Below, one piece after another: positions 21,961 through 34,329 of a DNA stretch of 64,000 bases (positions are counted from its first letter, which is position 1; each line of letters starts with the position of its first letter). The notes under the pieces were generated by a model. That model was given only the letters and a program-made list of their open reading frames with translations, ran no database searches and was not told the origin of the DNA. Source of the stretch: Polydactylus sextarius (lineage: Eukaryota > Chordata > Actinopteri > Polynemidae); the NCBI GenBank assembly GCA_016801845.1, contig CM028925.1:868001-932000 (forward strand). The letters run 5' to 3'. The position numbers and the translations under genes were made by a program.

Positions 21961-23189
21961 TGGTCCAAATATCTTCTCACACTTTTTTTTACAAGTTAAC
22001 GTAGCTCCATGAGCTCCACTGAACGTGTCTCTGAAATAGTTTGTTGAAAATACCTCTCAGATTAGACTTTTTTTTTTCCTGCCTCTTTACCCCTCTGATT
22101 CCAAACAGACTGATTCTCATAAGAATTCCTACAAACCAAATAGTCATCTAAGGTGACATCATGTCACAATTTCTCCTTGCAAGTTTCTTTCCCCCTTTCT
22201 TCCCGCCTGAAGAGAGAACGAGGAGCAGGTGGATAAAACTTATCAGGTGATATATTTTCCTAGGTTAGCTGTAGCAAGCTGTTAACCTAACGTTAGCTGT
22301 CATGGTGTCAATGGTGAAGTAAATTGAGCGAGACGAGCGTTGTAGTGGTCTCACACAAAACCTAAGGTAACGTTTGCTGCCTGTCACAAAGCAGTGCTCT
22401 CTCCATGTCAAAAATTGTCTTTAAAAGTCACAAACATCATATGTGAAAACTATGACACATTTCAAACAGGACCAGAAAATCACTTTTTCTCTGCATTGAC
22501 TTTCATTCATAATTTTCACGATCAGAGGACCCATGGACCAGAAGTAGATGGACGTGACTTAGGCTCCCCGTCCCAGGACGTTGGAGGGTGGAAGGTGGTG
22601 TTATTCAAATATCCTCGTCTGTGACGTACATAACAAGGAGAAATCTAAACGGATGGTTTAAGCACACGGTTTCTAACACTGATGAATTTACTATTTAAAC
22701 AATTGAGGCTTTTTATCAATAATGTAGACCCAAAAAGACATTCAAAAGCCATCAAAAGTGTTTTTTTTCCCCCATAATAGTGGAGGAAAAAACGCCTGAA
22801 GTTTCTGAAGTTGTTTCATTTCCTGTCTGCCTTCATGCACCTGAATGAACTTTAACCGGTTTTACCCAGCAGCTAAACAAAAAATTTAAAAAAAATCTCG
22901 TCTGACCAGATGAAGTCACTTTAAGATAAAGTAGCGTAGTGGGTTAAGACAAACATGCGTTCAAGAATTGATGTAGATCCACATTAATCCACTCATTCAA
23001 ATGTGTCAGTGTGATTTTTTTTTTTTTTTTTTTTTTTATGCAGAAGGAAATATTTAAGTCTGAAATCCATCCAGGACTGTGTGGCCCAGGCAATAAAAGT
23101 CTGACTCAGTGTGGTGAAATGTGCTGCTGCGTCGCTGTGGTCCGCTTGCTCCGCTTGCTCGCTTCCAAAAACACATCAGTCCCGTATTG
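21961..23189. other. Spacer, nothing recognised
   Basis: AT-rich, with T runs (19 T at 23019-23037) and a TTAACCTAACGTTAGC word near 22283 reminiscent of dispersed fish repeats. No gene seen. Confidence 0.35.
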
Positions 23190-23720
23190 TTACAGGACTC
23201 TGTTTACCTTCGGCCCCCGACGCTCTTCATTTTTGCATCGCCACCTGTCACCGAGCTCTCATTTATAAAGCGAGCGGGTTCCTTGCCCTTCCAAACAATG
23301 CCAGAACTGTGAAACTCTCTGTTATATTTATACCAAAAAGAAATATAAATATTTGAACTAATGTTTAATGGGGGTGGAGATGGGGGGGTTGTACATTCCT
23401 TCATATCGTACACAACCTCAATTGTTACCTTGGATGAATCGCAGGGTTGTATTTACTTTGGGGTCTGTGTGAGTGATATCCGCATTGATGCTGTTTGCCA
23501 TATTAGTGAGCTAAGACCTGAGGCTCTCCAGCTGAACTATTGCGGCTGTGTACACAATTTAGACGAAAATCCTGTTTATATTGCAAAAGAGGTGTATTTT
23601 GTAAGTCCCACTTTTTCCCCCATCCTGTTGTATATTTAATTGTGAAATATTTCCTGCTGCCCGGTCGCGGCCCCGGCCGGTATGATGGAGACCAGCATTC
23701 ACCTTTCAGCTGCTGGACTC
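23190..23720. promoter_or_regulatory. Candidate conserved non-coding element 10, with exon-like open segment
   Basis: Contains TCATTTATAAAGCG, TTATATTTATACC and CTCAATTGTTACC, then an open segment 23445-23600. That segment is bounded by CGCAG before and GTAAGT after (see findings) and would encode 52 residues with GCIYFGVCVSDIRID at the start. I recognise no protein family. It could be an exon of an unknown gene or simply a CNE lacking stops in one frame. Confidence 0.33.
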
Positions 23721-24589
23721 TCTGTTCCATGGTGTTTTTTTTTTTTTTTTTTGTTTAGTTTTTAGGATCGTTTTTGATCTGATTCAGCTTTTGACAATTT
23801 TTTTTTTTGTCTAATTTCTTCGTGCATCAATTAAACGCATCTTATCGTATCGTAGAATTCAGAGATTCTTTTTTGTCTGGTCTGTTTTTTTTTTTATTCA
23901 ATTTAAAGTCCAATGTTAATTTAATTAATAAACAGTGACTCTTAAGTCCAATCTAAATCTCCCAATGGGGTAAACAGATCGCGTCGTATCGTATCATGTC
24001 GTACCGTCTTTTAATCTAAACTAAATAAACTAAAAATGAGCCGGATCAGCTCCAACACACACCTTGCAGCAGACTCCAGATCAGCTGCGATGTGACGTAC
24101 CCACATTAAACACAGTTTCTACATAAACGTCGTTATGGATTTTAGCGGATCTGGTCTCAGTTACCTTCAGTCAGTGCTGTGAGGTGCTGACTCACTGGCC
24201 TTGTGTTACCAAACTGAAACACAGTCTAAAGACTACACCTCACAACGGACACAGAACTGCATATTTAACAGAAAGTCAAAATAACACACCTGCAGCTGTG
24301 AAGACGCAGTTATTTATATTCACAATTTGCCTCCTGGTACAATATTATGCCCATAAACCTCTTAATACAGATAATTTAGTTCATTACTTATCTGCAAATG
24401 AGATATTCTACAAATCAGAACTCTGGAGTCTGCAGACTTATTTTTTTTTTGACAGGCTTGACTTTGTTCAGTGGGAATTGGTTTTGGATTCTGACTGGTG
24501 GGATAAATCATAGAGCTTCCGTATAACACTGACCATATGACGCCGACGCCGCCGCGGCTTTACTACTGTAACCCAGTCTGGTCTTAAGA
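23721..24589. other. Spacer with T runs and ATCGTATCGTA-type words
   Basis: T runs at 23734-23752 and 23800-23808, and short repeated TCGTATCGTA words near 23842 and 23983. No gene seen. Confidence 0.35.
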
Positions 24590-26070
24590 TATGTTTGAAA
24601 AGAGGCAATTTCAGATTATCGTGTCCTGATCTGCGCGGACGTGTCGGCCGTCTGCGCTGTCAGCCGCGCGTTCGGATGACCGGGACGCACACATGGTTTG
24701 CGGAACGCACAGATGCCTCGTGTTGTCGTTAATCTCCCCGAGTGGCTCACGTCTCGATGGCATCCATATGCAACTTTAATTTCAGCACTTCAAACTGCAG
24801 GGGGATAAAGATAGCTTTTGAAGATTGCTTTTCATGTTCGCTGCGTTCATCTGAGCATCTGAGTGGAGCGGAGAAGATCTGGATGGTTTTTCTCTTTTGT
24901 GGCACAGTTTGGCTTTTTTAAATGAAGGGGGGTGAGGAGAAGGGGGGGTGCAAAAAAAAAAAAAAAAAAAAGAAGTCACTCAGCTCGGAGACAACTTCAA
25001 GCGTCTGGAAACGGCGGCTTTAGAGGCAATTTCCTACTATTGTTTCACACTAACGAGATAAACACTTTCTGTCAATCAGAGCTTCTTCCAGAGGTGTCAG
25101 ATTTCAACATCGCGTTAAATTACACGTGGTAACAGTCAGCGGTTGATGGAAATAGTAATTTTGTGGAGAGAACTTCATTGAGATGCCAGCTGTTTTAGAC
25201 ATTTTTACATGCAAGTATTTTCTGAACCCAGCAATAAAGTGTCCAGCTTTTTTTTTCATGGCTGCAGTTTTCCCCATTCACATAAATATGCCTCTAACAA
25301 ACAACCATAACATCCATGTTATACGATCCCTATTGTTAACAATTCTCTTTTAACTTCCATCCAAATCAACTGCCGCTGCTCACAGAGGGCCAGTGCTAAA
25401 AGGATATGGAGCTTTCAGATGGCACCTAAGTGGTGTATCGCATAACCAGCGTGCCTTTTTATGGATTAACAGTTTATTCCTTTTGCTGGAGCCACACCAA
25501 AGCACCCCGGTCCTCTGTAAAATATACTGCTTTTGGTGAATTATGAGCGTGGCCTTCGTCCAAGTGCCTGTGGCCTTCCTGTTTATTTGTACGGCGGCGC
25601 AGGTCGGCGGCGAGGTGGGGTCCGACGGATCCAGCTGAGCATGTGTAAACACTCATCCTGGGAGCTGCGGTGAAAGTGGCTATTTTCCTCCAGCGAGGGG
25701 ATTTTTTTACTGCCCATTGTTTTTAACACAGAATCGACCTCTTAAAAACATTGGACACTCTCTCATGGCTCTCCTGTGGCCCAAAGAGTGCTTTGTATAT
25801 GCCTATTGACAAAATATTTCTGTGTTATGGCATGTGTATACTGCGACTCGTATAAACTGGAAAAGAAACACGAGTGAGGCTGGCGGGAACATCTCGCCCG
25901 TTTCACGCAAGTGCTCCCTGGAAACCTCTCCGGATACCGGCCTGCATAACACTGACGACCTGTGTGTTTTCCTCTCGCTGCAAATCTCAGTCTCGCAAAG
26001 ACATGACTCAAGTCTCACCTTTTGTCCAAACCTACCGCTCCACTTTTTGCTCCACTTTTCCCCGAGATAA
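24590..26070. promoter_or_regulatory. Large candidate regulatory block 11
   Basis: A long stretch of CNE-like texture broken only by an A run (24952-24971). It includes a CpG-rich part (24630-24760), GCATCCATATGCAAC near 24760 (octamer-like), GGAAATAGTAATTTTG near 25148, CATGCAAGTATTTTC near 25209, TTATGGATTAACAGTTTATTCC near 25458 and GGTGAATTATGAGCG near 25534. Open frames are short and not supported by splice-site pairs. Confidence 0.35.
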
Positions 26071-28979
26071 TGCTTGGAAAAGAATCAAGATACCGATTCA
26101 AACGGAAACGACCCAGTTAAAGAAATACAATGAATGCACTATTAGAAAATTTATATACAACGCTGCAATTTCTGTCAACAAAAACACTGAGATATAAACT
26201 AAAATAACTTCACATTCCTGGTAATTTTGGTTGGAACCAAAAGTAACTAATCAAAACCAAGACGGCGACCTAAATACTTCTCGAATAAAAAAAACAATTT
26301 GTGTCCAAACTTGTGTCCATAACTCAAATCAAAGCGAATACTTGTAGCTAAATGAGGCCACCACTGTATACAGTTGGACACATAGGGGACAAACACACTC
26401 CATAATTGTCTTCATGTCACTTTAACCCTCGAGCGTAATCACGAGGATGTGTTTCAGCGTGACTCGTGTGTCTCTGAGGTGCAACCGCCGCTGTTGTCTG
26501 TTGTTTTTGTCAACGTGATACGGGTTGTCCACAGGCGAAATGTCAGCGGCGTCCGCGGATTCGCCGCGGCTCTGACTCAACCAAACTCAAACCTTTTCAG
26601 TCTCAAACCGCCGAGATCAGGCGCTCATCTGCCGTGACACGACGGAAACGACGACAGCGACGATGGCGGTGACGGTGATGCCGACGGTCGTTACAAGAGC
26701 GGAGTTTGGGGACAAGCTGGAGAAATAAACATCTGTAGGGTGGTGGCTGAAAGAAGAGGAGGGAGGAGCGGGCGGCGGTTTGAGCGTTGCTACTATGTGA
26801 AAGCTTCTCCGGGCTGCTTGTGCACTCTGACACCGGCAGCCGAGTCCTGCAGGCCTCCACCGTTTGTTGCAGCTGAAGGGGTCTGGGAGCAGGATCCAAG
26901 CCAGAGGTCAGGGGGTGAGTTACATGTCCTAAAAGCAAACTGTAACCTACTTTCACCCAGCACACACACACACAGCACAGAGCCAGTCACACACCCTGAC
27001 ATTGACGTTCTGTCTGTTTTGCAAAGGCATAAAGGCCACGAGAGAGAAGAGGTAGTTCACCAAACTTTGGGGCATCTCTAGAGTTCCCTGGTTTCAGTGT
27101 AGGTGGCTCGAATCTCTCAGCCCTGCAGCGTTAAGTGTCATCTACTCAGCGGCTCCTGAAGTATACATTTTACATACACAGATGGTAAGGCTGTGCTGTT
27201 AGATGAGGGCTCGGAAAAGTGACGCCAAAATAATCCAAACTAAATGTGATACTTTTTAAAGAAGGACTCCAGCTGCCCGGAGATGAAAACTGGACCTCAC
27301 ACCCTTTCTGTAATTCGTGTAAGTGGAAAACGCAGGATTTTTGTTACAAATTTGAAGTATACGACCCAAAACCGGCTGTTTCTGAGTCGACCGAACGCCA
27401 CCAGAACATGTCACCCTGCAAAGATGACACATCAAAGGTCTTCTTTCTATGATACTTGCTTGTGGCGGCAAAAGAAGCCGTTTTATTGCCGTGTTTCGGT
27501 AATAGACTACATCATGTATCGGTGTTGTTCATCATAAACTCTTGCCGTGACACAATACGGACCAATCGCAGCTTGCTATCTTCCTCAACTTGTGTGATGT
27601 GGAGAGGAAGTTTTAGATGTGCTGCCTTTAGATCAGTGTCATCTACATGTGTAAGAAGTTTTTCAAAAAAACATCATGGGTCTATTGGATCGTGACATTT
27701 GCAGGTTTTCTGCATTCCAACATTCATCGATCTTGATCTTAAAGATATCTTGAGTTTTTGAATATTTAAGGGATGATCTTTCCCTACACTGGATGTTTTG
27801 GTTGACTAACCTGTTCTAAGTAGCAGGTAAGACCTCATCCGTGTAACTTTTGTTGGGTGGAAGTGTCACACCTCTTGGTTTAGGAATACAAAAAACATTA
27901 GTGGAGAATAAAAACACTATGTAGGAGACAAGGTTGCTCTGATTCTGCTCTGTATGCCGCCTGGTTGTTGCCCCCGCAGGCTCCCGACCCTCCTGATAAC
28001 CTCGGTGCATCGTCTTGATGCGAACTCTCCAACACAAACGCGCAGGCCTGTAGCACCGACAGCGAGATCAGCTCGGCTCAGGATCACCCCGCTCGTCTTC
28101 CCTCCACGACTCGCTTTGCCGGGTTTGAAGTTTGACTCTGAGGCTCGTCAGAGATCTTATAGGGTTTGAAGTTGAGAGCCGTGGCACCGACAAGTACCCG
28201 CGTCTCCTTTCACCTCGAGCGTTTCTACCACCCCCCAAACAAAGCAACTAAAATCGTCAAGTATCTGCCAGATGAAGGAAACTGAAACATCTCCAGGAGG
28301 CAGGCGAGGATCAGTGGGGCATCAGTGATCACATTAAGGATGATGCTGTTAAAAATCTCCCTCAGACCTGATCATCCTCTCTACACCGGTAAAAACATGC
28401 CAGTGTAGATGATGAACAAAAAAAAAAAAAGACGGAAAAAAAAAAAAAAGAGGAAACAGCACATATCTTTCTCTAGTTTCTCTACACAGATCAGAAAGTG
28501 AGAAACTCTCAAGCAAGAAAGGCCAAGTATCATGAAATCTTTGGATTTCCATCTTATTTTAGTGTTGAAGCCAAAAGGTGAACTTACAAACATTGCAGCA
28601 GTTGTTGTTTGCTAATTTTATTCACTTTATTCCTCATATTTATTTTACATTTAGCCTTAAAGTCAAATGGCCTCAAAGATTGATGTCAAATTTAGTAGAT
28701 TTTACATTTTTATTGCACCTTTGACACCTCTGAGAGTTTAAGTTCCTGTTTGACCTTGTATGTAGTTTTGAAACAGAAACTCAAAAAACTAAAAAAGTCT
28801 CCTTTGAGCCATGTTTTTAGGCTGATTTATTTGGGATCCCGGGAGGTGACAGATCTCAAAGCCATCTTATCGCGTCTCATGTTGCATCATGTTGATTTAT
28901 TAAATCTGGATTTGTAAATAAAACCAGCCCCAAAACTGGCCACAAGTCGTCGAGCCGCGCCATCAAAACAAACCACAGT
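26071..28979. other. Non-coding spacer
   Basis: Mixed sequence without microsatellites of note; A runs at 28419-28430 and 28436-28449. Overlapping ORFs up to 122 codons on both strands near 26600-27080 reflect GC content. Nothing recognised. Confidence 0.35.
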
Positions 28980-29379
28980 TCTTCAAGTTTGGAGGTTGTT
29001 TTATTCATGTAGCTCGAAGACGCAGACAGAGCAGTCTGCTGGAGGCTCTCTGGCGTGGCGGGAAGTCAAGCGAGGAGAGATAAGGGCTGTATAGAGCAGC
29101 GGGAGGACGTTGGTTGGGTGAGAAATAGTTGAGCAGTAACCGCAGGACGCACTGCCGGAGACAAATACTTCATCAGAAAAGTTCCCTGATACGAGTTGGA
29201 GGAAAGTCGGCCGCTCGGCGTGCGCTTTGTGAAACAACACCCCGCCCTCAGTTTGTCTTTGCCTCGCCTTGACACTGTGAGCTGGTAAATATGTGTTTTC
29301 CTCCGTGGTGATTGGACGAAGCGTTCAGCGGAATAAATCATTGCCCGGCGCTGAAAAGCAAACACGAATCTGTTGCTCA
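28980..29379. promoter_or_regulatory. Weak candidate regulatory block
   Basis: Compositionally even sequence, with CTCATTTGG-poor but CpG-containing stretches and a GTGATTGGACGAAGC (inverted CCAAT) near 29307. Kept separate from the stronger block that follows. Confidence 0.22.
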
Positions 29380-30190
29380 GCTTATTGACAATGTAGAGAG
29401 AGCGCGGAGTAAATAAAGAGGAAAAAAAGCAGGAAATGAAGGCAGCTGCCCAATCATGACGCCTGCTTAAGACCTCATTGCTTCTGAGTGCTACTTTACT
29501 GTTGCCATATTTTGACTGAAATCTTAATGCAATGGAGGATTAAAGGGATTACAACATAATCTTGAATAATCCAAAGTGCCATGGACGGAGGAGCGCTTGT
29601 AATAACGGCGTAAAACCCGTCCGGAGGTCTGACAACATTGTCAGTCACAGCGAGGATTAAATATTTGCGGGAAAAACTTTAGACTAATGCCCGCAAAAAA
29701 CCATTGCAGGGGGAAAAATAAAAAAGCACAGAGGGCAGAAGGCAATTTAGTAATTTAAGAGACATATTGCACCTCAGTAAGTGGTGGCCAGCCCACTGCC
29801 GGGACAAAGCCTGGGCTGACGGAGGAGGGTGGCAAGGGGGGGGACGGGCTTTTTAAGCAGATTTACTCCCACAATTTTTGTTTTTGATCAATGCTCGGGC
29901 AGGTTCATTACACATGTAAAGCACGGGGGAGGTTTTTGAGGAATGAAAATGTTCTTACAAGCAGGAATCAATTCTTATTAGGTTTACTGAAATGCCATCA
30001 ACATGTCCATTAGCCTTTCCATTAATTTATAGTTTCTCCACAAGGAGCGGGGGGCTTCCTTGTATATTTTAAGGATTATGTAAAGCATCATCAGAAATTA
30101 TCTTTTTGAGCTAAATAACCCATATTCATCGATGTGAACCTGCCTTTAATTATGACCCTTCACTCAATAAGAGCAACGTTAAAATCTGTG
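29380..30190. promoter_or_regulatory. Strong candidate conserved non-coding cluster 12
   Basis: About 800 bp with almost no simple repeats. It contains CTTATTGACAATG, CCCAATCATGACGCC, GGATTAAAGGGATTAC, AATCTTGAATAATCC, CAATTTAGTAATTTAAG, ATCAATTCTTATTAGG, CCATTAATTTATAG (30019-30032) and CTTTAATTATGACC (30144-30157). This dense spacing of homeodomain-type sites in even sequence is the most CNE-like texture in the window. No conservation data are available to me. Confidence 0.42.
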
Positions 30191-31634
30191 TGTGTGTGGG
30201 GGGGGGCACATTAGTGGGGTTCGATGCAGACCTTGCCTGGATCCTCCCTGATATTCATGCTGCTTGATTGAAGTCTTATCGACGCTTAACTCCTCTCCAA
30301 CAAACCAAACCCTTCATTTTAACTGAATGAATATAAATCGAGTAGCAAGAAAAGCGTTACACCGAACTGTATCGAGACTGGACGAACTGGACAGGACTCA
30401 CACATACATATATATGCCTTTATACATATATATATATACACATATGATAGATGTGTTTTATAGTGAATTCAATCACTGTGTGCATTCAGGCAGCGACAAG
30501 CAGCAACTGCTGCTGTCAAAAGAGATCGTTTGCGAAGACCGATCTTGAGAAATGTTGTGCTTTTTTTTTTTTTTTTTGGTGCACATCTGGAAAAATGTCA
30601 CCTTTTTGATATTTTAAAGAAAAAAAACTATCAGGTCAAATATCAAAAATAAATGAAAAACTAAAACAAACCAGACTTGATGCTCTGACCCACTTTCACA
30701 TGGTAGAATAGTTAATTAGCGTCTAATTCGGGTCAATCGATCAGACAGGACCCGCCTATGATTTATAACTTAACGCTCATAGTGTCAAAGTTTAGTTTAA
30801 TAATACAATGCTACACGCACTGAGTTTTGTGTGTGTGTGTGTATTTTAAAAAAAGCCAAAAATAATAAAATGTCTGTGTTTAACTGAGGTCGCAGCAAAG
30901 GTCAAAGACATGTCAGCGGGTTTCTGCAAAAAGTCACGAGGTGACGTTTTCGCACTTATAAAATTCACAGCGGCCGTCCGTTGCCGGCACGTTTGGCCTT
31001 TTTCCGGTGCAACATCCTTCGCTCCGTCAATGAGGCTGCGTCCTCTGACTCGACCCGCCGCTGCCCCGCCGCCCCTCGAGCGAGGCGCTCGACCTCGATC
31101 CAGCAGCGGAGGACTGGCCGGCTTCCAGTTTGAATAAAACTGAGAGAGATGAAAATGCTGATGTGCCCTCAGAAGATGTGATGCTTTTAACTGCTGCTCA
31201 TTTGACTTTAGTTTTACATATGAAAGAAGTTGGGATAAAATGACCTTTTTTTTTTTTTTTTTTTTTTTAAACTTTTGAGATAATTTATGTGTTTGTCCTG
31301 TTTCACATTGACTTGGAAGACAATAAACGTCAAACGCAATATGAATTAACATGAACTGAAATGCAGAGAAAGTGTAGTTTTTAACTTGAAGAGCTTGACA
31401 CTGAATGTATGAACCATGGAAGTTCATCCTTGACTTTCAGTTTGACTAAACAACACTTGTTAAAACGCCATGAAACTGTTGATTTCTTTCTTTGATAAAA
31501 ATGTACCCGTGTCCTTCTATCCTTCCACTCAGCTTCCATCCATAGCTGCTGGAATCTCATTTACCTTATTATCATGCACATCAGAGACTATCACATCTTA
31601 AAACTGATAATCTTTCAATACATTATGACATAAT
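30191..31634. other. Spacer with TG/TA repeats and an antisense ORF
   Basis: TG and G run at 30188-30206, TA repeats at 30410-30446, a T run 30560-30578 and a T run 31244-31268. The 193-codon minus-strand ORF (30846-31427) crosses the T run as a lysine tract and resembles nothing known. No gene called. Confidence 0.4.
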
Positions 31635-31730
31635 ATAACTATTCACGCTCGCATTCACAAGCTGCAGGCATATTTAGTCACCTACACGTCTTTGGACTGT
31701 GGGAATAAGCTCCAAAGAGAAGCATTCACA
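31635..31730. repeat. Degenerate fragment of a common fish interspersed repeat
   Basis: The run CACCTACACGTCTTTGGACTGTGGGAATAAGC (quoted in parts: 'acctacacgtctttgg', 'actgtgggaataagc') matches the widespread fish repeat word 'gtctttggactgtgggaggaagc', preceded by 'ctcgcattcaca'. Only a fragment remains. Confidence 0.5.
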
Positions 31731-31899
31731 TTTGCTGCTGCACAAAGTGTAATCCTCCTCTATTCTCTCTCGCCCACAGTGCTGCCACCCAGTGCAGGCT
31801 GCCGTCAACAGCAGCCGCTCAGGAAACAGATAAAACCCTGGACATGTGTTTTAGTTAGCAACAAGGAGAGTGTTTTACAAGCAGGCACCGTTACACCGA

Positions 31900-32052
31900 C
31901 TCCTCGTTTCTCTGAGAGAAAAGGAAGGGAGGAAAAAAAAAAAAAAAAAAAAAAAAGCTGCCAGGCGGTACAGACAGTTTATTTTTTCTGCCTATAAGCC
32001 ATAATGAGGTTGTGCCCTGGGGAATCAGTCGAGCGGAATGTTATTAATGCCT

Positions 32053-32085
<33 letters not shown>

Positions 32086-32460
32086 AAAAAATCCTCGGCA
32101 CCTTCTTCGGCCGTGGCATAAAGGCAGGAAAAGACTGTCAAACAATTAAAGTGAAGTGTATTCCCTGAGATGGAGAGGGGAAGAGGAGAGAGAGAGAAAA
32201 AAAAAAAAAAAACAAGTGGAGTGGCCTGGAAACGTGTGGAGAAAACAGTTTCCTCCAGGATGTACGGGAGAATGAGATGAGCTCAGCTTTTGGTTTAATC
32301 AGCGGTGTGAAAGCTATCTAAAGACCTGGATGTTTTTTTTTTTTTTTTTCCCACCGAGAGCTGAGTTCAGATCGAACAGAGCGAGAGGTCATTACTGTAC
32401 ATTCAACTTAGGACAATGCACTTCCTGCAGAGAGACACATTTTCACTGAAACCCCTTCCC
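31900..32460. promoter_or_regulatory. Candidate non-coding element 13 broken by long A runs
   Basis: Even sequence at 31962-32055 (CAGTTTATTTTTTCTGCC, AGCCATAATGAGG, GTTATTAATGCC) and 32095-32170 (GGCATAAAGGCAGG, AATTAAAGTG) is separated by 30 consecutive A at 32054-32083 and preceded by an A run of about 24 (31933-31956). The homopolymers look inserted into older sequence. Confidence 0.28.
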
Positions 32461-32517
32461 TTCTGAATTTCTTCAAGTTATAGTTCCAGATAGTAGTCAC
32501 AAGTACAACAACGTAGA

Positions 32518-32770
32518 GTCCATCCATCTATCTTCTACCCCGTTATCCTGTAATCAGGGTTGGGGGGGCGGAGGGGGGACTGGCTGCTTACGGGCCAAGG
32601 CAGGATGATCGCCACATAGACGAACAACACTTACAGACGAACAACCATTCGCACATACCTACGGGCTCAATTCACCTATTCCCAAATCCCATGGGGAGAA
32701 CGTGCAAACTCCACACAGAAAGATCCTGTGCCCCGGGAGTCGAACCCAGGACTAACCCCTGTGCCGGGCT
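32518..32770 (-). repeat. Degenerate copy of ubiquitous fish interspersed repeat
   Basis: Landmarks in order: 'ccatccatctatcttctacc', 'cgttatcctgtaatcagggt', 'gacgaacaaccattcgcac', 'acctacgggctcaatt', 'ggggagaacgtgcaaactcc', 'acacagaaagatcctg', 'gagtcgaacccagga'. The last, reversed, is the tRNA-like 'tcctgggttcgactc' end of a family found at very high copy in fish. Strand is given for that tRNA-like end. The copy is diverged and partly deleted. Confidence 0.7.
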
Positions 32771-34329
32771 CAGAGTGGACGGTCATCTGCCTTGACTGGT
32801 TGGGGTGAAATGAAAAAAGAGAAGAGACAGAGAAAAGGGAGGAGGACGGGGGAGAAAGAAAAAGAGGGAGCCCAGGAAGAGACGATGGAGACTAGATATT
32901 CATAGTTAAACACTGTTGGGCAGAAGGTCAAAAAACAACGTAGCCCCTCGGGGGTTTTTAAAATTTGTGTTGACAAAGAAGGTAAGTCCGTCTAGAACTT
33001 ACCACTCCGTGGGAAGACGCCAACAAGCAGAGAATAGGCTAAGAAGTCAGAGTTGATTGTAATGTGTTAAAGAAATAGCTGGAGCGTCTGTAAATAACGA
33101 ACAGAGACGACAGACCCGGACAACCCAGGTAAGAAGGTCTTATGACGTCACTGAAAGCGTGTTCCACATAACATCAGGAGGTGTTTAATAAAACCGTGTG
33201 AATTTACAACTTAAACGCAAACAGGAAGTGACAAATCCATGTCAGCTCTTTCTTTTTTTTTTTCCTGCCTCTTCCAGCAGCACTTTCCTCCGGCGTGTTG
33301 ACATCCACATGTCAAGAGTACTGTCCTCTGCGTGCTTCAGCGAAAGAGATGGACATGGAGACCTCATCTGTCCCCGCAGGTCGTGTTAGAGCCGCAGAGC
33401 CACACCGCAGAGGTGCGTGTCACGTTTACATTTTCATTTTCAAAGTAACCCCCGATTTAATTTGCTTAGTTACATCCTCTTGCCTCGGCCTCCATTGTTT
33501 CTCCTGACGTGTCAGGGTGACATCCTCGACGGAAGGCGCTGTCACCGTCAAAGCTCGGCGCCCCACGTGGGTCGCGACCCCAACCGAGCGCCGCACCTCA
33601 TTGTCCGTCCTCACCTTTGAGTCTTCTCGTCTTTACGAACCTGTCACGTCGGACGGGTCGTTCGCGCTACAACCGCCGCCGGGTGAGAAAACCCGGCTCC
33701 AACAGGAAGTGTGGGAGAGCGGAGGGGAAAAAAAAAAAAAACGAAAGGGAAGTGAATCAAAAGAGGAGAGGTGAACGGCTGTGACACTGTCGGCAGACTG
33801 AGCTGCAGCTGGTGGCTTTCAAAAGAAGAGAGTTGTCTCACACACACACACACACACACGTGTCAAAATCTTAAAACAACTACTGAGCTGCTGCGTGTAG
33901 AAACACTGTTGATCTACTTCTGTTTTTTAACTTCTAGTTTGTGTCTGGATCAGATTAACGCCAGGTGAAAACGTTCAGGTTCACAGTCCAATTCAATAGT
34001 AGAAATATGCTAATAAAAGCACATAATATGTTTTCTATTACATTCAATCTGATAATAGTAAAATGGGAACACGTGGACCTTTGTGAGGATCACAATTCCT
34101 CACAACCATGAGAGTTTATTCATATAAAGTTGCCTCTGATCCCGTTCATCAACTTTTTCTCGCACCTAAACAAAGTCTCCTCATCTGTCTATCTGAGGTC
34201 GTTAAATGTGGTGTGAAAAGAAAGAAGGCAGGAAACTAAAAGTGCACAACCGCAGCACAAACTAGGCCCAAGACAACAGTCGCTTCATCTTTTCACTAAA
34301 GCAAAGTAAATTTTGTCCGGGGTGTTCTT
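32771..34329. other. Spacer, nothing recognised
   Basis: Purine-rich tract 32810-32890, an A run 33727-33740, a CA repeat 33839-33859. Short ORFs only. No gene seen. Confidence 0.35.
33839..33859. repeat. (CA)n microsatellite
   Basis: CA run of about ten units. Confidence 0.92.

Noticed and set aside
30846..31427. 193-codon minus-strand ORF
   Set aside because: It runs through a poly-T/A tract as a lysine run and shows no recognisable domain or splice context; composition explains the open frame.
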